A stretch of DNA of 34,384 nucleotides from a virus. The DNA is taken from the IMG/VR virus record IMGVR_UViG_3300033148_001237, positions 1-34,384 of that record. One strand, written 5' to 3'. Of this stretch, positions 23,157-29,668 are shown piece by piece. Both the position numbers and the translations under genes were made by a program. The notes beneath the pieces are model-generated. The model was not told the origin of the DNA. It searched no databases and worked only from the letters and a program-made list of their open reading frames with translations. Positions within the stretch are counted from its first letter, which is position 1. The number at the start of each line of letters is the position of its first letter.

Positions 23157-23630
23157 ATGGACATAGAATATAGGCATAGGAAAAATAGTATTGTCAATAT
23201 TATTTATAGTAATCAAAAAAAACAAGCTAGAGAAAGAAATATGGCAGTTCCTACATATACAAAGAAAGAGCTGAGAGATTGGCTATATGGACAGCCGTTA
23301 TTTCATGTTCTTTATGACAATTACAAAAGGCTAGATTTTCAATCTAAATACAAACCTTCGGTAGACAGAAAGAGTAATAAATTAAGCTATACGATGGACA
23401 ATATCCAACTAATGACTTGGGGAGAAAATCGAGCAAAAGACAATGAAGAAAAGAAGATATACAAAAGAAAGGCTGTATGTCAATATACAAAGGCAGGAAT
23501 ATTTGTGGCAGAATACATAAGTATAAAAGAAGCAACAAGCATTACTAAAATACATCAAATAAGTAGGTGTTGCTTAGGCGAGAGAAGAACAGCAGGTGGA
23601 TACACTTGGAAATTTAAAAAGGAACAATAG
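23157..23630 (+). CDS. putative homing endonuclease with NUMOD1-like tail, 157 aa
   Basis: The central segment, Y-K-P-S-V-D-R-K-S-N-K-L-S-Y-T-M-D-N-I-Q-L-M-T-W-G-E-N-R-A-K (about residues 62-90), has the D-R...Y-x-x-x-N-x-x-x-x...N-x-x-K pattern of phage HNH-like homing nucleases. The C terminus, K-A-V-C-Q-Y-T-K-A-G-I-F-V-A-E-Y-I-S-I-K-E-A-T, is like the NUMOD1/intron-encoded nuclease repeat, a small DNA-binding helix-turn-helix. It sits between the last ejection gene and the tail fibre and appears to have its own -10 box and AAAGGA site, as expected of a mobile gene. Confidence 0.75.
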   Translation: MDIEYRHRKNSIVNIIYSNQKKQARERNMAVPTYTKKELRDWLYGQPLFHVLYDNYKRLDFQSKYKPSVDRKSNKLSYTMDNIQLMTWGENRAKDNEEKKIYKRKAVCQYTKAGIFVAEYISIKEATSITKIHQISRCCLGERRTAGGYTWKFKKEQ

Positions 23631-23631
23631 T

Positions 23632-25779
23632 ATGGGATTTAACACGACAAGCAACAGAATCGAGTACACTGCATCAGCAGCACAGACAGTATTTCCATTT
23701 ACATTTAAAATATACAGTGATACCGACATCATTGGATATTTGACACCTGATGGAGAAACAGCAAATGATTCGGAAGATTTACTTATAATAACGACAGATT
23801 ATACAGTATCTATAGACGGAGACAGTGGGGGAACTTTTACTTTAACTTCAGGTGCAACAGAGGGAGACAAGATAACTATCCTAAGAAGCTTACCAGTAGC
23901 TAGAGATACAGATTATCAAACAAATGGTGACTTGTTAGCAGAAACACTAAACAACGATCAGAACTATCAAACTTACATGGTTGCTGATGTAGCAGGTAGT
24001 GCGGACAGATATTTAAGATTTCCTGGTTCAGCACAAGGTATTTCTAATGATCTTCCTACTCCTGAAGGCGATGATTATATTAGATGGAACTCAGAAGGAA
24101 CAGCGTTAATTAATGATACTACTATTCCTGATGCAGTACAAATCGCGATAGATAAAGCAGCAGAGGCTCTAGCAAGTGCAGAGGCAGCAGCTACATCAGC
24201 AACTAATGCAGGTACAAGTGAAGATAATGCTGAATTATTAAAATGGGAAGCTGAGGCTTTTACACTAACTGCAGATAGTTATGCTACAGAAGCTGAGGAT
24301 ACACTAGTAAATATAGTTACATCTGATGGAGATGGTACATTTACTTATACTCCTACAAGTCCTGCAGAGTATTCAGCTTTACATTGGGCTGCAAAAAGTG
24401 AGGGATTTGCAGGTAGTGCTATATGGGGTAATATTACAGGTACTCTAGCTAATCAAACAGACTTGCAAGATGCTTTAAACGCTAAACAAGTTGTATTAGT
24501 AAGTGGTACAAATATAAAAACTATTAATAGTACAAGTATTTTAGGGAGTGGTAACTTATTGGTACAAGCAGTATTAGTTAGTGGATCAAATATTAAGACT
24601 ATTAACAGCACAACATTATTAGGTAGTGGAGATATTGCGATATCATCTGTTCCTCCACTACTTCCGATAAGTGATTTATTAGCAGGTATATTAACCGTAA
24701 GTCCAATAGAAGATATAGTTAGTTCAGATAATCCTTTTGGAGACGGAGATTTAATTTCTAAATACCAATTAGAATCAGATGGTACTGATACAGTAGGTGC
24801 TTTTAATGCTACACTAACTAATGTTACCTTTACGGAAGCTGTATATGGAAATGGTGCTGTTTATAGTGGAAACTCTTATATATCAACACTTGCAACAAAT
24901 ATAAAAACAATCACATTACGACATTATTTAAATTCGGGAACACAAGATACAAACCCTTATGTATTAGATGGTAGATATTCTGTTGATAATGGTACTTATT
25001 TTTATATTCAGTCAGCTACTAATAAATTATTTTTTGGTGGCTGTACAGTAAGAGTTAATAAGGTAGATGCAGTAAGTGGAACAACTACTATTGAGAGAGA
25101 TACTTGGAATATGTTTAAAGTAGAATTTACAACAGCTACAACAGGTACTAGATTTGGTTCTAATTATACAGCGGCAGTTGATTCTTTTACTGAGGGAAAG
25201 CAAGACCAAATAGAGCTTTATAATAGAGTTTTAACTTCCACAGAAGAAGAGGATTTATGGTATCAACAAGCAACAAGAGATGATAATCTTTTATCTATCG
25301 CAAATGGAGTATTAGGTTACTCAAAAGGCTATGATGCTAACGGTGCTGTAAATAGTATAGAAGAATTATCAGGTACTATTGCACCTACTAATGATTGGGC
25401 AGAGGGTATAAACTATGTTAAGAAAACTAAGGGTGGTGTATATACGAGTACATTAATTGAGCCTATTTTTGGAGAAACTTCCGCAACTGCTGATTATTTT
25501 CTAAATGGTAAATGGTATGACAAAGATGATGTATTATACACAACAGAAATATCATACCTACAAGATGAAGATGGTAAAGGTGGAATTGAAGCAGATAGTT
25601 CAGGTTATCCATTAACTTTACATTTAACTGATTATCCATCTATAACTACCGATAAGATTAAAGCTAAGGTTATAGATGCTAATCAAATTATTAGTAATGA
25701 ATTGCCGACAGCAGACCCCCTGTTAGATGGTTATTTTTGGAATGACAGTAATACTATAAAATTAAGTGTAGGAGCATAA
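23632..25779 (+). CDS. tail fibre protein with T7-type N-terminal domain and LamG-like domain
   Basis: This is the 715-residue receptor-binding fibre. Residues 1-125 match the podoviral tail-fibre anchor (Y-T-A-S-A-A-Q-T-V-F-P-F-T-F-K-I, D-Y-T-V-S-I-D-G-D-S-G-G-T-F-T-L, G-D-K-I-T-I-L-R-S-L-P-V-A-R) that binds the nozzle. An Ala-rich coiled coil follows (about residues 165-210). Two repeats with N-I-K-T-I-N-S-T-x-x-L-G-S-G come next (about 289-340), then a concanavalin/LamG-like domain (about 385-545) for sugar binding, and a C-terminal beta-rich end. ATG 23632 has AAAAAGGA; an upstream in-frame TTG at 23596 lies in the nuclease gene. Confidence 0.88.
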   Translation: MGFNTTSNRIEYTASAAQTVFPFTFKIYSDTDIIGYLTPDGETANDSEDLLIITTDYTVSIDGDSGGTFTLTSGATEGDKITILRSLPVARDTDYQTNGDLLAETLNNDQNYQTYMVADVAGSADRYLRFPGSAQGISNDLPTPEGDDYIRWNSEGTALINDTTIPDAVQIAIDKAAEALASAEAAATSATNAGTSEDNAELLKWEAEAFTLTADSYATEAEDTLVNIVTSDGDGTFTYTPTSPAEYSALHWAAKSEGFAGSAIWGNITGTLANQTDLQDALNAKQVVLVSGTNIKTINSTSILGSGNLLVQAVLVSGSNIKTINSTTLLGSGDIAISSVPPLLPISDLLAGILTVSPIEDIVSSDNPFGDGDLISKYQLESDGTDTVGAFNATLTNVTFTEAVYGNGAVYSGNSYISTLATNIKTITLRHYLNSGTQDTNPYVLDGRYSVDNGTYFYIQSATNKLFFGGCTVRVNKVDAVSGTTTIERDTWNMFKVEFTTATTGTRFGSNYTAAVDSFTEGKQDQIELYNRVLTSTEEEDLWYQQATRDDNLLSIANGVLGYSKGYDANGAVNSIEELSGTIAPTNDWAEGINYVKKTKGGVYTSTLIEPIFGETSATADYFLNGKWYDKDDVLYTTEISYLQDEDGKGGIEADSSGYPLTLHLTDYPSITTDKIKAKVIDANQIISNELPTADPLLDGYFWNDSNTIKLSVGA
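24493..24648 (+). repeat. two imperfect 78-bp repeats in the tail fibre gene
   Basis: Units beginning GTATTAGT at 24493 and 24571 encode similar 26-residue shaft repeats (L-V-S-G-x-N-I-K-T-I-N-S-T-x-x-L-G-S-G). They keep the frame and are typical of trimeric fibre shafts. Confidence 0.8.
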
Positions 25780-25780
25780 T

Positions 25781-26242
25781 ATGGAAAGATATAGAATATT
25801 AGAAAATAGAGAAGTTCAATACCATAACTTTAAACCAATGCAATTATTTAATAAAGAACTATGGAGGGATATAGTAGAAATAACTCCATTAGAAGATGGG
25901 ATATATCCTAAGTTTGTATTAGAGGATTTAACTCCTGACTTAGAAAAGATACAAGCTGACACAGATACTAAGGCAACTAAAGAAAACATATCTAACACAC
26001 AAGAAGCTTTAGACAGCTTAACAACCGATTATCCTAAGTTTGAAAAAGATACTTTTTGGATACAAGAGTTAGAAGCTAGAGCTTATGTCTTAGATAATAA
26101 TACTACTATTCCTTTCATAAGTAAGTTAGCTGAAACTAGAGGAGTAACTATTCTTGACATGGTAGATAAGATTATACTTAATGCAGATGCTTTAAAAGAA
26201 GCTACTGCTACTATTGTTGGAAATTATCAAGCTAGTCTGTAA
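25781..26242 (+). CDS. tail fibre assembly/chaperone-like protein, 153 aa
   Basis: The protein follows the fibre gene by one base. The C-terminal half, D-T-F-W-I-Q-E-L-E-A-R-A-Y..., T-T-I-P-F-I-S-K-L-A-E-T-R-G-V-T..., G-N-Y-Q-A-S-L, has the pattern found in many proteins encoded just after phage fibre genes. In them a Q-x-x-E-A motif precedes a region with P-x-x-x-x-x-A-x-x-R-G and a terminal Y/I-Q. Such proteins are thought to help fibre folding or cap the fibre. The exact family is uncertain. It ends in ATGA-type overlap with the PLA2-motif gene. Confidence 0.65.
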   Translation: MERYRILENREVQYHNFKPMQLFNKELWRDIVEITPLEDGIYPKFVLEDLTPDLEKIQADTDTKATKENISNTQEALDSLTTDYPKFEKDTFWIQELEARAYVLDNNTTIPFISKLAETRGVTILDMVDKIILNADALKEATATIVGNYQASL

Positions 26243-26451
26243 TGAAAGATTGGTGTACTTGGTTTCCCGATACTTGGAGAAATACCTATATAGGGGATTG
26301 TTGTAAGCTACATGATTACGACTGTAGTACACATAAATTTTATCAATGCTTAAAGAATAAGATAGGAAAGTTTCATGCTAGTTATATAACACTAGGAGGA
26401 GCTTTAGGTTGTTGGATTAAGTATGCAAGAAAGATGTTTAGGAGAGTATAG
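26242..26451 (+). CDS. small protein with phospholipase A2-like C-C-x-x-H-D motif, 69 aa
   Basis: Residues 18-28, G-D-C-C-K-L-H-D-Y-D-C, closely resemble the phospholipase A2 active site (C-C-x-x-H-D-x-C), with H24 and D25 in the catalytic places. There are two residues instead of one before the last Cys. The upstream W-F-P-D-T-W-R-N-T segment recalls small phage proteins with W-P-D motifs. The C terminus has a weak hydrophobic stretch and a basic end. There is no signal peptide. Being in the lysis cassette, it could attack membrane lipids during lysis or entry, but it lacks most of a normal PLA2 domain. A purely structural zinc or disulfide role is possible. Confidence 0.65.
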   Translation: MKDWCTWFPDTWRNTYIGDCCKLHDYDCSTHKFYQCLKNKIGKFHASYITLGGALGCWIKYARKMFRRV

Positions 26452-27005
26452 TGGGCAAGAAAAGAAGATTTACAGAGTCTAGTACAGAAGTTTTTAAAAC
26501 AGAAGTCAAGTCTGCAATACATCAACAAGATGAACATATTGCTAATCTTGAATCAGGACAAATAACTTTAAAGAAAGAAATGAATGAAGGATTTGATAAG
26601 ATTCTTTTGGTTTTTGAAGGAAATAGACCTGATTATGATTTAGTTAAGTCTTTTAAACTTATAGCTACAACTGTAATAATAGCTGGCTCATTAACTTCTG
26701 CTGTTATATGGTTGATTAACAGTCAAGTAGCTGTGCCTATTAACGAAGGAACAAAACTAGAAGTAGCATTTAAAAAGTTTGTAGTTGAATACAACAAGGA
26801 CAAGATGAACTTTCATGCTTTGCAGACTAAGGTTACTACTATACAAGAGAAAGTAGAAAGTAATGATGCTTTTATATATAATTATCAAATGATAGATAAA
26901 GTGCCTGTTCAATTAGCAAATATGGAAGGCAAGGTAGAGTTAAATAATAAAAGATTAGATATGATAATAGTTAATCAACATTCTAAAATAGGAGGATTAA
27001 AATAA
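26451..27005 (+). CDS. membrane protein with coiled coil (lysis-associated), 184 aa
   Basis: The start is GTG 26451, overlapping the upstream stop by one base, with AGGAGAG upstream. A charged N-terminal domain (residues 1-66) precedes one membrane segment (about residues 68-90, L-I-A-T-T-V-I-I-A-G-S-L-T-S-A-V-I-W-L-I). A long helical C-terminal part follows (about residues 100-184). It sits directly before holin and lysozyme, so a role in lysis such as a spanin-like or holin-regulating protein is plausible, but the transmembrane segment is more internal than in usual inner-membrane spanins. The family is unrecognised. Confidence 0.7.
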   Translation: MGKKRRFTESSTEVFKTEVKSAIHQQDEHIANLESGQITLKKEMNEGFDKILLVFEGNRPDYDLVKSFKLIATTVIIAGSLTSAVIWLINSQVAVPINEGTKLEVAFKKFVVEYNKDKMNFHALQTKVTTIQEKVESNDAFIYNYQMIDKVPVQLANMEGKVELNNKRLDMIIVNQHSKIGGLK

Positions 27006-27106
27006 TGGCAACAAGAAGAATAACAAAAGTTATAGCTAAACCAAGAGTTAGACCAACAACAGCTAAACCAAGAGTTAGATCAACAACTAAAAGTAAGGGG
27101 AAGTAA
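27005..27106 (+). CDS. 33-aa highly basic peptide with internal repeat
   Basis: The ORF starts in TAATG overlap with the membrane protein gene and ends in TAATG overlap with the holin gene. The GGAGG six bases before its ATG is a proper ribosome site. The product has about one third Lys/Arg, no acidic residues, and an imperfect tandem repeat A-K-P-R-V-R-P-T-T / A-K-P-R-V-R-S-T-T. Possible roles are nucleic acid binding or membrane/lipopolysaccharide contact during lysis; neither is shown. Confidence 0.65.
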   Translation: MATRRITKVIAKPRVRPTTAKPRVRSTTKSKGK

Positions 27107-27471
27107 TGATAGGATTTTTAACGAGTTTATTTACAGGCGGGGCAGTTAAGTCAATAGAAAACATAGCTAAAGAATGGATAGATACACCGGAAGAAAAAGC
27201 CAAAGCAAGTACATTAATGTTAAAGACATTAGATCCTAATGGTTTGATGAGGAGAGATATTTCAAATAAAGTATCTACTGCCTATATGGTATATTTGGCA
27301 GTAACAGCGATATTGATTATGTTTCAAGCTTTTAACATTGGAGATGCAGAACAAATGAAACTAGCTTTAGATAATTTAACGGCTCATTTTGTAGGAATAA
27401 CTGCTATGTTTTCGGCGATAGTTGGGGCTTCATTTGGAGTAAATGGATTAAATTCAAGCAAAGGCTTATAA
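27106..27471 (+). CDS. putative holin (3TM holin-like), 121 aa
   Basis: The protein has a weakly hydrophobic N terminus (M-I-G-F-L-T-S-L-F-T-G-G) and an amphipathic acidic segment. Two clear membrane helices follow at about residues 57-76 (A-Y-M-V-Y-L-A-V-T-A-I-L-I-M-F) and 92-113 (H-F-V-G-I-T-A-M-F-S-A-I-V-G-A-S-F-G). The build resembles the phage/GTA 3TM holin family. It overlaps the lysozyme gene by one base (TAATG). It would permeabilise the inner membrane to release the lysozyme, which has no signal peptide. Confidence 0.8.
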   Translation: MIGFLTSLFTGGAVKSIENIAKEWIDTPEEKAKASTLMLKTLDPNGLMRRDISNKVSTAYMVYLAVTAILIMFQAFNIGDAEQMKLALDNLTAHFVGITAMFSAIVGASFGVNGLNSSKGL

Positions 27472-27860
27472 TGACAATATTAAAATTCATTTTAGAAGAA
27501 GAGGGATTTAGAGAAAAGCCCTACCAAGATACTTTAGGTATATGGACATTTGGTCACGGACTTACTTCCATAACAGAGAATGAATCTGAAAAGATAGTGC
27601 AACAAAGAGTCTATGATATAATGGGTAAAATAACTATTCAGTTTGATTGGTTTAATAGGTTATCTGACAATAGAAGATTAGTCTTGTGTTCTATGGTATA
27701 TCAGCTAGGTTGGACAGGTTTTAAAAAGTTTAAAAAGATGATTAAAGCTTTAGAAGAAGAAGATTATATCAAAGCCTCTATTGAGATGCTAGATAGCAAA
27801 GCTGCCAAGCAAACACCAAGCAGATATGCTAGACAATCTAAAATAATGCAAGAGGGATAA
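27471..27860 (+). CDS. T4-type lysozyme (endolysin, GH24)
   Basis: This is a muramidase that cleaves the sugar backbone of peptidoglycan. The catalytic triad is E11 (E-E-E-G-F-R), D20 (Y-Q-D-T-L-G) and T26 (W-T-F-G-H-G), at exactly the T4 lysozyme positions. M-V-Y-Q-L-G-W-T-G-F-K-K-F (about residues 78-90) and the end T-P-S-R-Y-A-R-Q match the core and C-terminal region of the family. At 129 residues it is shorter than T4 lysozyme (164). There is no signal or anchor segment, so export depends on the holin. Confidence 0.93.
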   Translation: MTILKFILEEEGFREKPYQDTLGIWTFGHGLTSITENESEKIVQQRVYDIMGKITIQFDWFNRLSDNRRLVLCSMVYQLGWTGFKKFKKMIKALEEEDYIKASIEMLDSKAAKQTPSRYARQSKIMQEG

Positions 27861-27943
27861 ATAGCCTACAAGCCTTTTTAATCTAAATCCATACACTTAT
27901 TAGGAAAAGCAATTAAAACTCTTTTTAGACCACTCACAGCTAA

Positions 27944-27970
27944 GATAATGTAACAATAAGTAACATTATC
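27944..27970. terminator. hairpin downstream of lysozyme
   Basis: GATAATGT (27944-27951) and ACATTATC (27963-27970) are perfect inverted arms around 11 bases, in the 191-base gap after the late operon. No U tract follows, so it may be a weak terminator or an operator for the next promoter. Confidence 0.4.
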
Positions 27971-28023
27971 GCAAACTTTCACACAATCTTTACAAAACTA
28001 TTCCAATTCTTTCTTTTTAATAG

Positions 28024-28029
28024 TATAGT
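28024..28029 (+). promoter_or_regulatory. possible early promoter -10 (TATAGT)
   Basis: TATAGTTTTAT recurs here as at 1151. It lies 28 bases before the ATG of gene 28052, which has AAGGAG. A pyrimidine-rich stretch precedes it and no consensus -35 is seen. It is the best candidate start for the early operon after the late genes. Confidence 0.4.
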
Positions 28030-28051
28030 TTTATCAAATAAGGAGTAAATA

Positions 28052-28375
28052 ATGAATGAACCAAGTGAAACAACAGGTAAAGTGAGTAATCGTGAGAAAT
28101 ATTCTGCCGGAATAAAAGTTGGAATGGTTGTTAAGGGTCAAGAGTATGAGCAAGATGACGACTTAGACGAAAAGCTTAGAAAAGAATGGTTAAAAAATAA
28201 CAAAACGAAAAAAGAAGAAGTTTCAGATATGAAGCCAAAAAGATTATCTAATGCAGATTTTGACAAGTTGCTTAAAGAAGAAAAAAAGAAGTGCAAGCCG
28301 AAAGTTAGAAGTAAGGCTAAAGTATTTGCGATAGGTGTTTCTTTAGATGAAAGCCTTAATGATTTTGGCAACTAA
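28052..28375 (+). CDS. hypothetical highly charged protein, 107 aa
   Basis: I do not recognise this protein. It is very rich in Lys, Glu and Asp (for example K-L-L-K-E-E-K-K-K-C-K-P-K-V-R-S-K) and probably partly disordered. It is the first gene after the lysis cassette behind a strong AAGGAG site, and likely among the first genes expressed. Early charged proteins in phages often bind host machinery, but no evidence here identifies a target. Confidence 0.7.
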   Translation: MNEPSETTGKVSNREKYSAGIKVGMVVKGQEYEQDDDLDEKLRKEWLKNNKTKKEEVSDMKPKRLSNADFDKLLKEEKKKCKPKVRSKAKVFAIGVSLDESLNDFGN

Positions 28376-28384
28376 GGATAAACA

Positions 28385-28585
28385 ATGAAAGAAAAATTAC
28401 AAAAAATATTGAAGAAGATGGAAAACGAAATAGATTGTTATGATACAGAAATGGCTCACGCAAGAGCAGATGATTTTCTTATAGAATTAATTAAAGTATT
28501 ATCTCATAATCTAAACAATAATCTAAAAGGCGAAGTAGAAGCAATAGTAGATTGTTATGACAAAATAGATAAATGGTTTGCTTAA
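28385..28585 (+). CDS. hypothetical helical protein, 66 aa
   Basis: The small acidic protein is predicted all-helical, with two similar motifs, I-D-C-Y-D-T near residue 16 and V-D-C-Y-D-K near residue 56. This suggests an internal pseudo-symmetry. It is preceded by AAGGAT and lies nine bases after the previous stop. There is no known family. Confidence 0.6.
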   Translation: MKEKLQKILKKMENEIDCYDTEMAHARADDFLIELIKVLSHNLNNNLKGEVEAIVDCYDKIDKWFA

Positions 28586-28632
28586 ACAGCCAAATAAAAC
28601 AAAGTACACTGATACTATAAAAGGAAAATAAA

Positions 28633-28803
28633 ATGAGCATTAAATCAGTAAGAATAATGGAGTTGCCTTTGAGAATAGATATTGAAGAAATTCAAGCATT
28701 AGCAAAAAATGCTAAAAATGTAAGTGCTTACGAAGCTTATATGAAATGTATCGAGATATTAGAAGAAACACTTGATAAATTCTGTAAAATAGAGGAGAAT
28801 TAA
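28633..28803 (+). CDS. hypothetical protein, 56 aa
   Basis: The ORF starts at ATG 28633 behind AAAAGGAA. The product has a short strand (R-I-M-E-L-P-L-R-I) followed by two helices (E-E-I-Q-A-L-A-K-N-A... and A-Y-E-A-Y-M-K-C-I-E-I-L-E-E-T-L), compact enough to fold. It is the last gene before a 354-base noncoding region. It has no known family; coding is supported by the ribosome site and codon use like its neighbours. Confidence 0.6.
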   Translation: MSIKSVRIMELPLRIDIEEIQALAKNAKNVSAYEAYMKCIEILEETLDKFCKIEEN

Positions 28804-28805
28804 GA

Positions 28806-28811
28806 TATAAT
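28806..28811 (+). promoter_or_regulatory. -10 box for the 28818 small RNA
   Basis: TATAAT at 28806 is inside the 17-base string AGAATTAAGATATAATA shared exactly with 23125-23141. The expected start about seven bases downstream coincides with the first paired bases of the small RNA structure. Confidence 0.5.
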
Positions 28812-28817
28812 ACAATC

Positions 28818-28906
28818 AGACTTAAGGGCAGAAACCTCTTGTTATAGTAGGCAAGGTTTAAATTCTGTAAAGATTTGGGATAGTATCGTTCCCTAAAGTC
28901 TTTTTA
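28818..28906 (+). ncRNA. predicted small RNA, about 90 nt, closed by a long-range stem and U tract
   Basis: GACTTAAGGG (28819-28828) pairs with CCCTAAAGTC (28891-28900) with a single A-A mismatch, and TTTTTATTATT follows as in an intrinsic terminator. Within it, CAGAA and AACC pair with GGTT and TTCTG around a loop with TATAGTAGG. A competing hairpin GGGA (28877-28880)/TCCC (28890-28893) shares the CCC of the closing stem, so two alternative folds exist. No ORF of note lies inside. It does not match tRNA, 6S or another class that I recognise. It holds the first part of the 28804-29157 noncoding region. Confidence 0.45.
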
Positions 28907-28912
28907 TTATTG

Positions 28913-28985
28913 TAAAGAGTTGTTATATAATATCTACAAAACGGAGCAATCACGATGATATTATTGTAAGCATAACAACTCTTTA
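28913..28985. repeat. 14-bp perfect inverted repeat with nested 8-bp stem
   Basis: TAAAGAGTTGTTAT (28913-28926) and ATAACAACTCTTTA (28972-28985) are perfect inverted arms. Directly inside, ATAATATC (28927-28934) pairs with GATATTAT (28957-28964), leaving a 22-base loop and a seven-base bulge on the 3' side. It follows the small RNA's U tract and precedes another promoter. It may be a terminator-like RNA, a cruciform DNA site, or a protein/packaging site. Confidence 0.75.
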
Positions 28986-29004
28986 GAATAATTTATTATT
29001 TTTA

Positions 29005-29013
29005 TGTTATAAT
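29005..29013 (+). promoter_or_regulatory. extended -10 promoter (TG-T-TATAAT)
   Basis: TG at 29005-29006, one base, and TATAAT at 29008-29013 form an extended -10 element that needs no strong -35. Transcription would begin near 29020, ten bases before the pseudoknot, and would serve the nuclease and replication genes downstream. Confidence 0.6.
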
Positions 29014-29029
29014 GTTGAATATATCTTTT

Positions 29030-29101
29030 AATAAAGTCAAGTCAAAAAATCTCTGACGGGGTCGCTTGGCTTTATTAAGTGATAATAGAAGAACCCCGTC
29101 A
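29030..29101 (+). ncRNA. H-type RNA pseudoknot in the replication operon leader
   Basis: Stem 1 is AATAAAGTCAAG (29030-29041) with CTTGGCTTTATT (29065-29076), 12 pairs with one G-U. Its loop contains TGACGGGGT (29054-29062), which pairs perfectly with ACCCCGTCA (29093-29101), nine pairs. The three loops are 12, 2 and 16 bases; the last is A-rich. This is the textbook layout of an H-type pseudoknot and sits near the predicted 5' end of the mRNA for genes 29158 onward. It could sense a ligand or protein, block decay, or be a free RNA. No known riboswitch class is recognised. Confidence 0.65.
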
Positions 29102-29140
29102 ACTCTTCAAACAATCATTACGCTTAAAATCAAAACGACG

Positions 29141-29154
29141 GTATCAAAGGATAC
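29141..29154 (+). promoter_or_regulatory. hairpin presenting the ribosome site of the 29158 gene
   Basis: GTATC (29141-29145) and GATAC (29150-29154) pair around AAAG. The ribosome site AAAGGA spans the loop and the first bases of the 3' arm, three bases before the ATG. Folding could modulate translation of the nuclease gene. Confidence 0.45.
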
Positions 29155-29157
29155 AGT

Positions 29158-29667
29158 ATGAAAGTAGAGAAAAAAAGTATTACAATAGCAATAGGAGATG
29201 CTTGGCTTAAAAAAGAAGATACAGTATTAAAAAAGCTAAAAGAAGCAAATGATATGGACTCCAAAGACAGAATGGAAGCCATACATAAAAGACAAAGCGA
29301 AATTATCAGAAGCAATAAAAAAGCTTTAAAAAGTAGATATCTCGAATACCTAAAGTCAGAGGATTGGGATAGGAAAAGAAGATTAGTGCTAAAAAGAGCC
29401 AATCATAATTGCGAGGGTTGCGGAAGTGAAAGCATAGGACTTGAAGTACATCACCTGAATTATGATAGAAAAGGAAATGAGCTTTTAACTGACCTTGTAG
29501 CATATTGTGGAGCTTGTCACGATTTGGCACACGGCTATGCTAGTACGGAACTTGATATCGAATGGCAATTATATTTATGTTTAGCATCAGACTTCAGACC
29601 AAAACCAATAAGCGAAATGTCAGAAGTAGAAAAAGAAGAATATTTTAGAAAAATATTGGATATGTAA
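29158..29667 (+). CDS. HNH endonuclease, 169 aa
   Basis: The N-terminal half is a charged helical region. The core (about residues 82-123) has C-E-G-C-G-S-E, then L-E-V-H-H-L-N-Y-D-R-K-G-N-E-L-L-T-D-L-V-A-Y-C-G-A-C-H-D-L-A-H. That is the zinc-stabilised HNH motif with paired Cys and the catalytic H-H. Proteins of this kind cut DNA and are common beside phage replication genes. It is first in the operon with the replication initiator, one base upstream, behind the pseudoknot leader. Confidence 0.85.
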   Translation: MKVEKKSITIAIGDAWLKKEDTVLKKLKEANDMDSKDRMEAIHKRQSEIIRSNKKALKSRYLEYLKSEDWDRKRRLVLKRANHNCEGCGSESIGLEVHHLNYDRKGNELLTDLVAYCGACHDLAHGYASTELDIEWQLYLCLASDFRPKPISEMSEVEKEEYFRKILDM

Positions 29668-29668
29668 T

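Noticed and set aside
24493-24648. Possible CRISPR-like direct repeats
   Set aside because: There are only two imperfect in-frame copies that code for shaft repeats in a fibre. No CRISPR array was found anywhere.
28818-28906. tRNA or tmRNA identity for the structured RNA
   Set aside because: There is no cloverleaf, no T-arm GGTTCGAATCC-like motif and no CCA-ready acceptor stem. No tRNA gene was seen in the window.
29030-29101. Type III toxin-antitoxin (ToxI-like) pseudoknot array
   Set aside because: Only one pseudoknot is present, not tandem repeats, and no ToxN-like ribonuclease follows.
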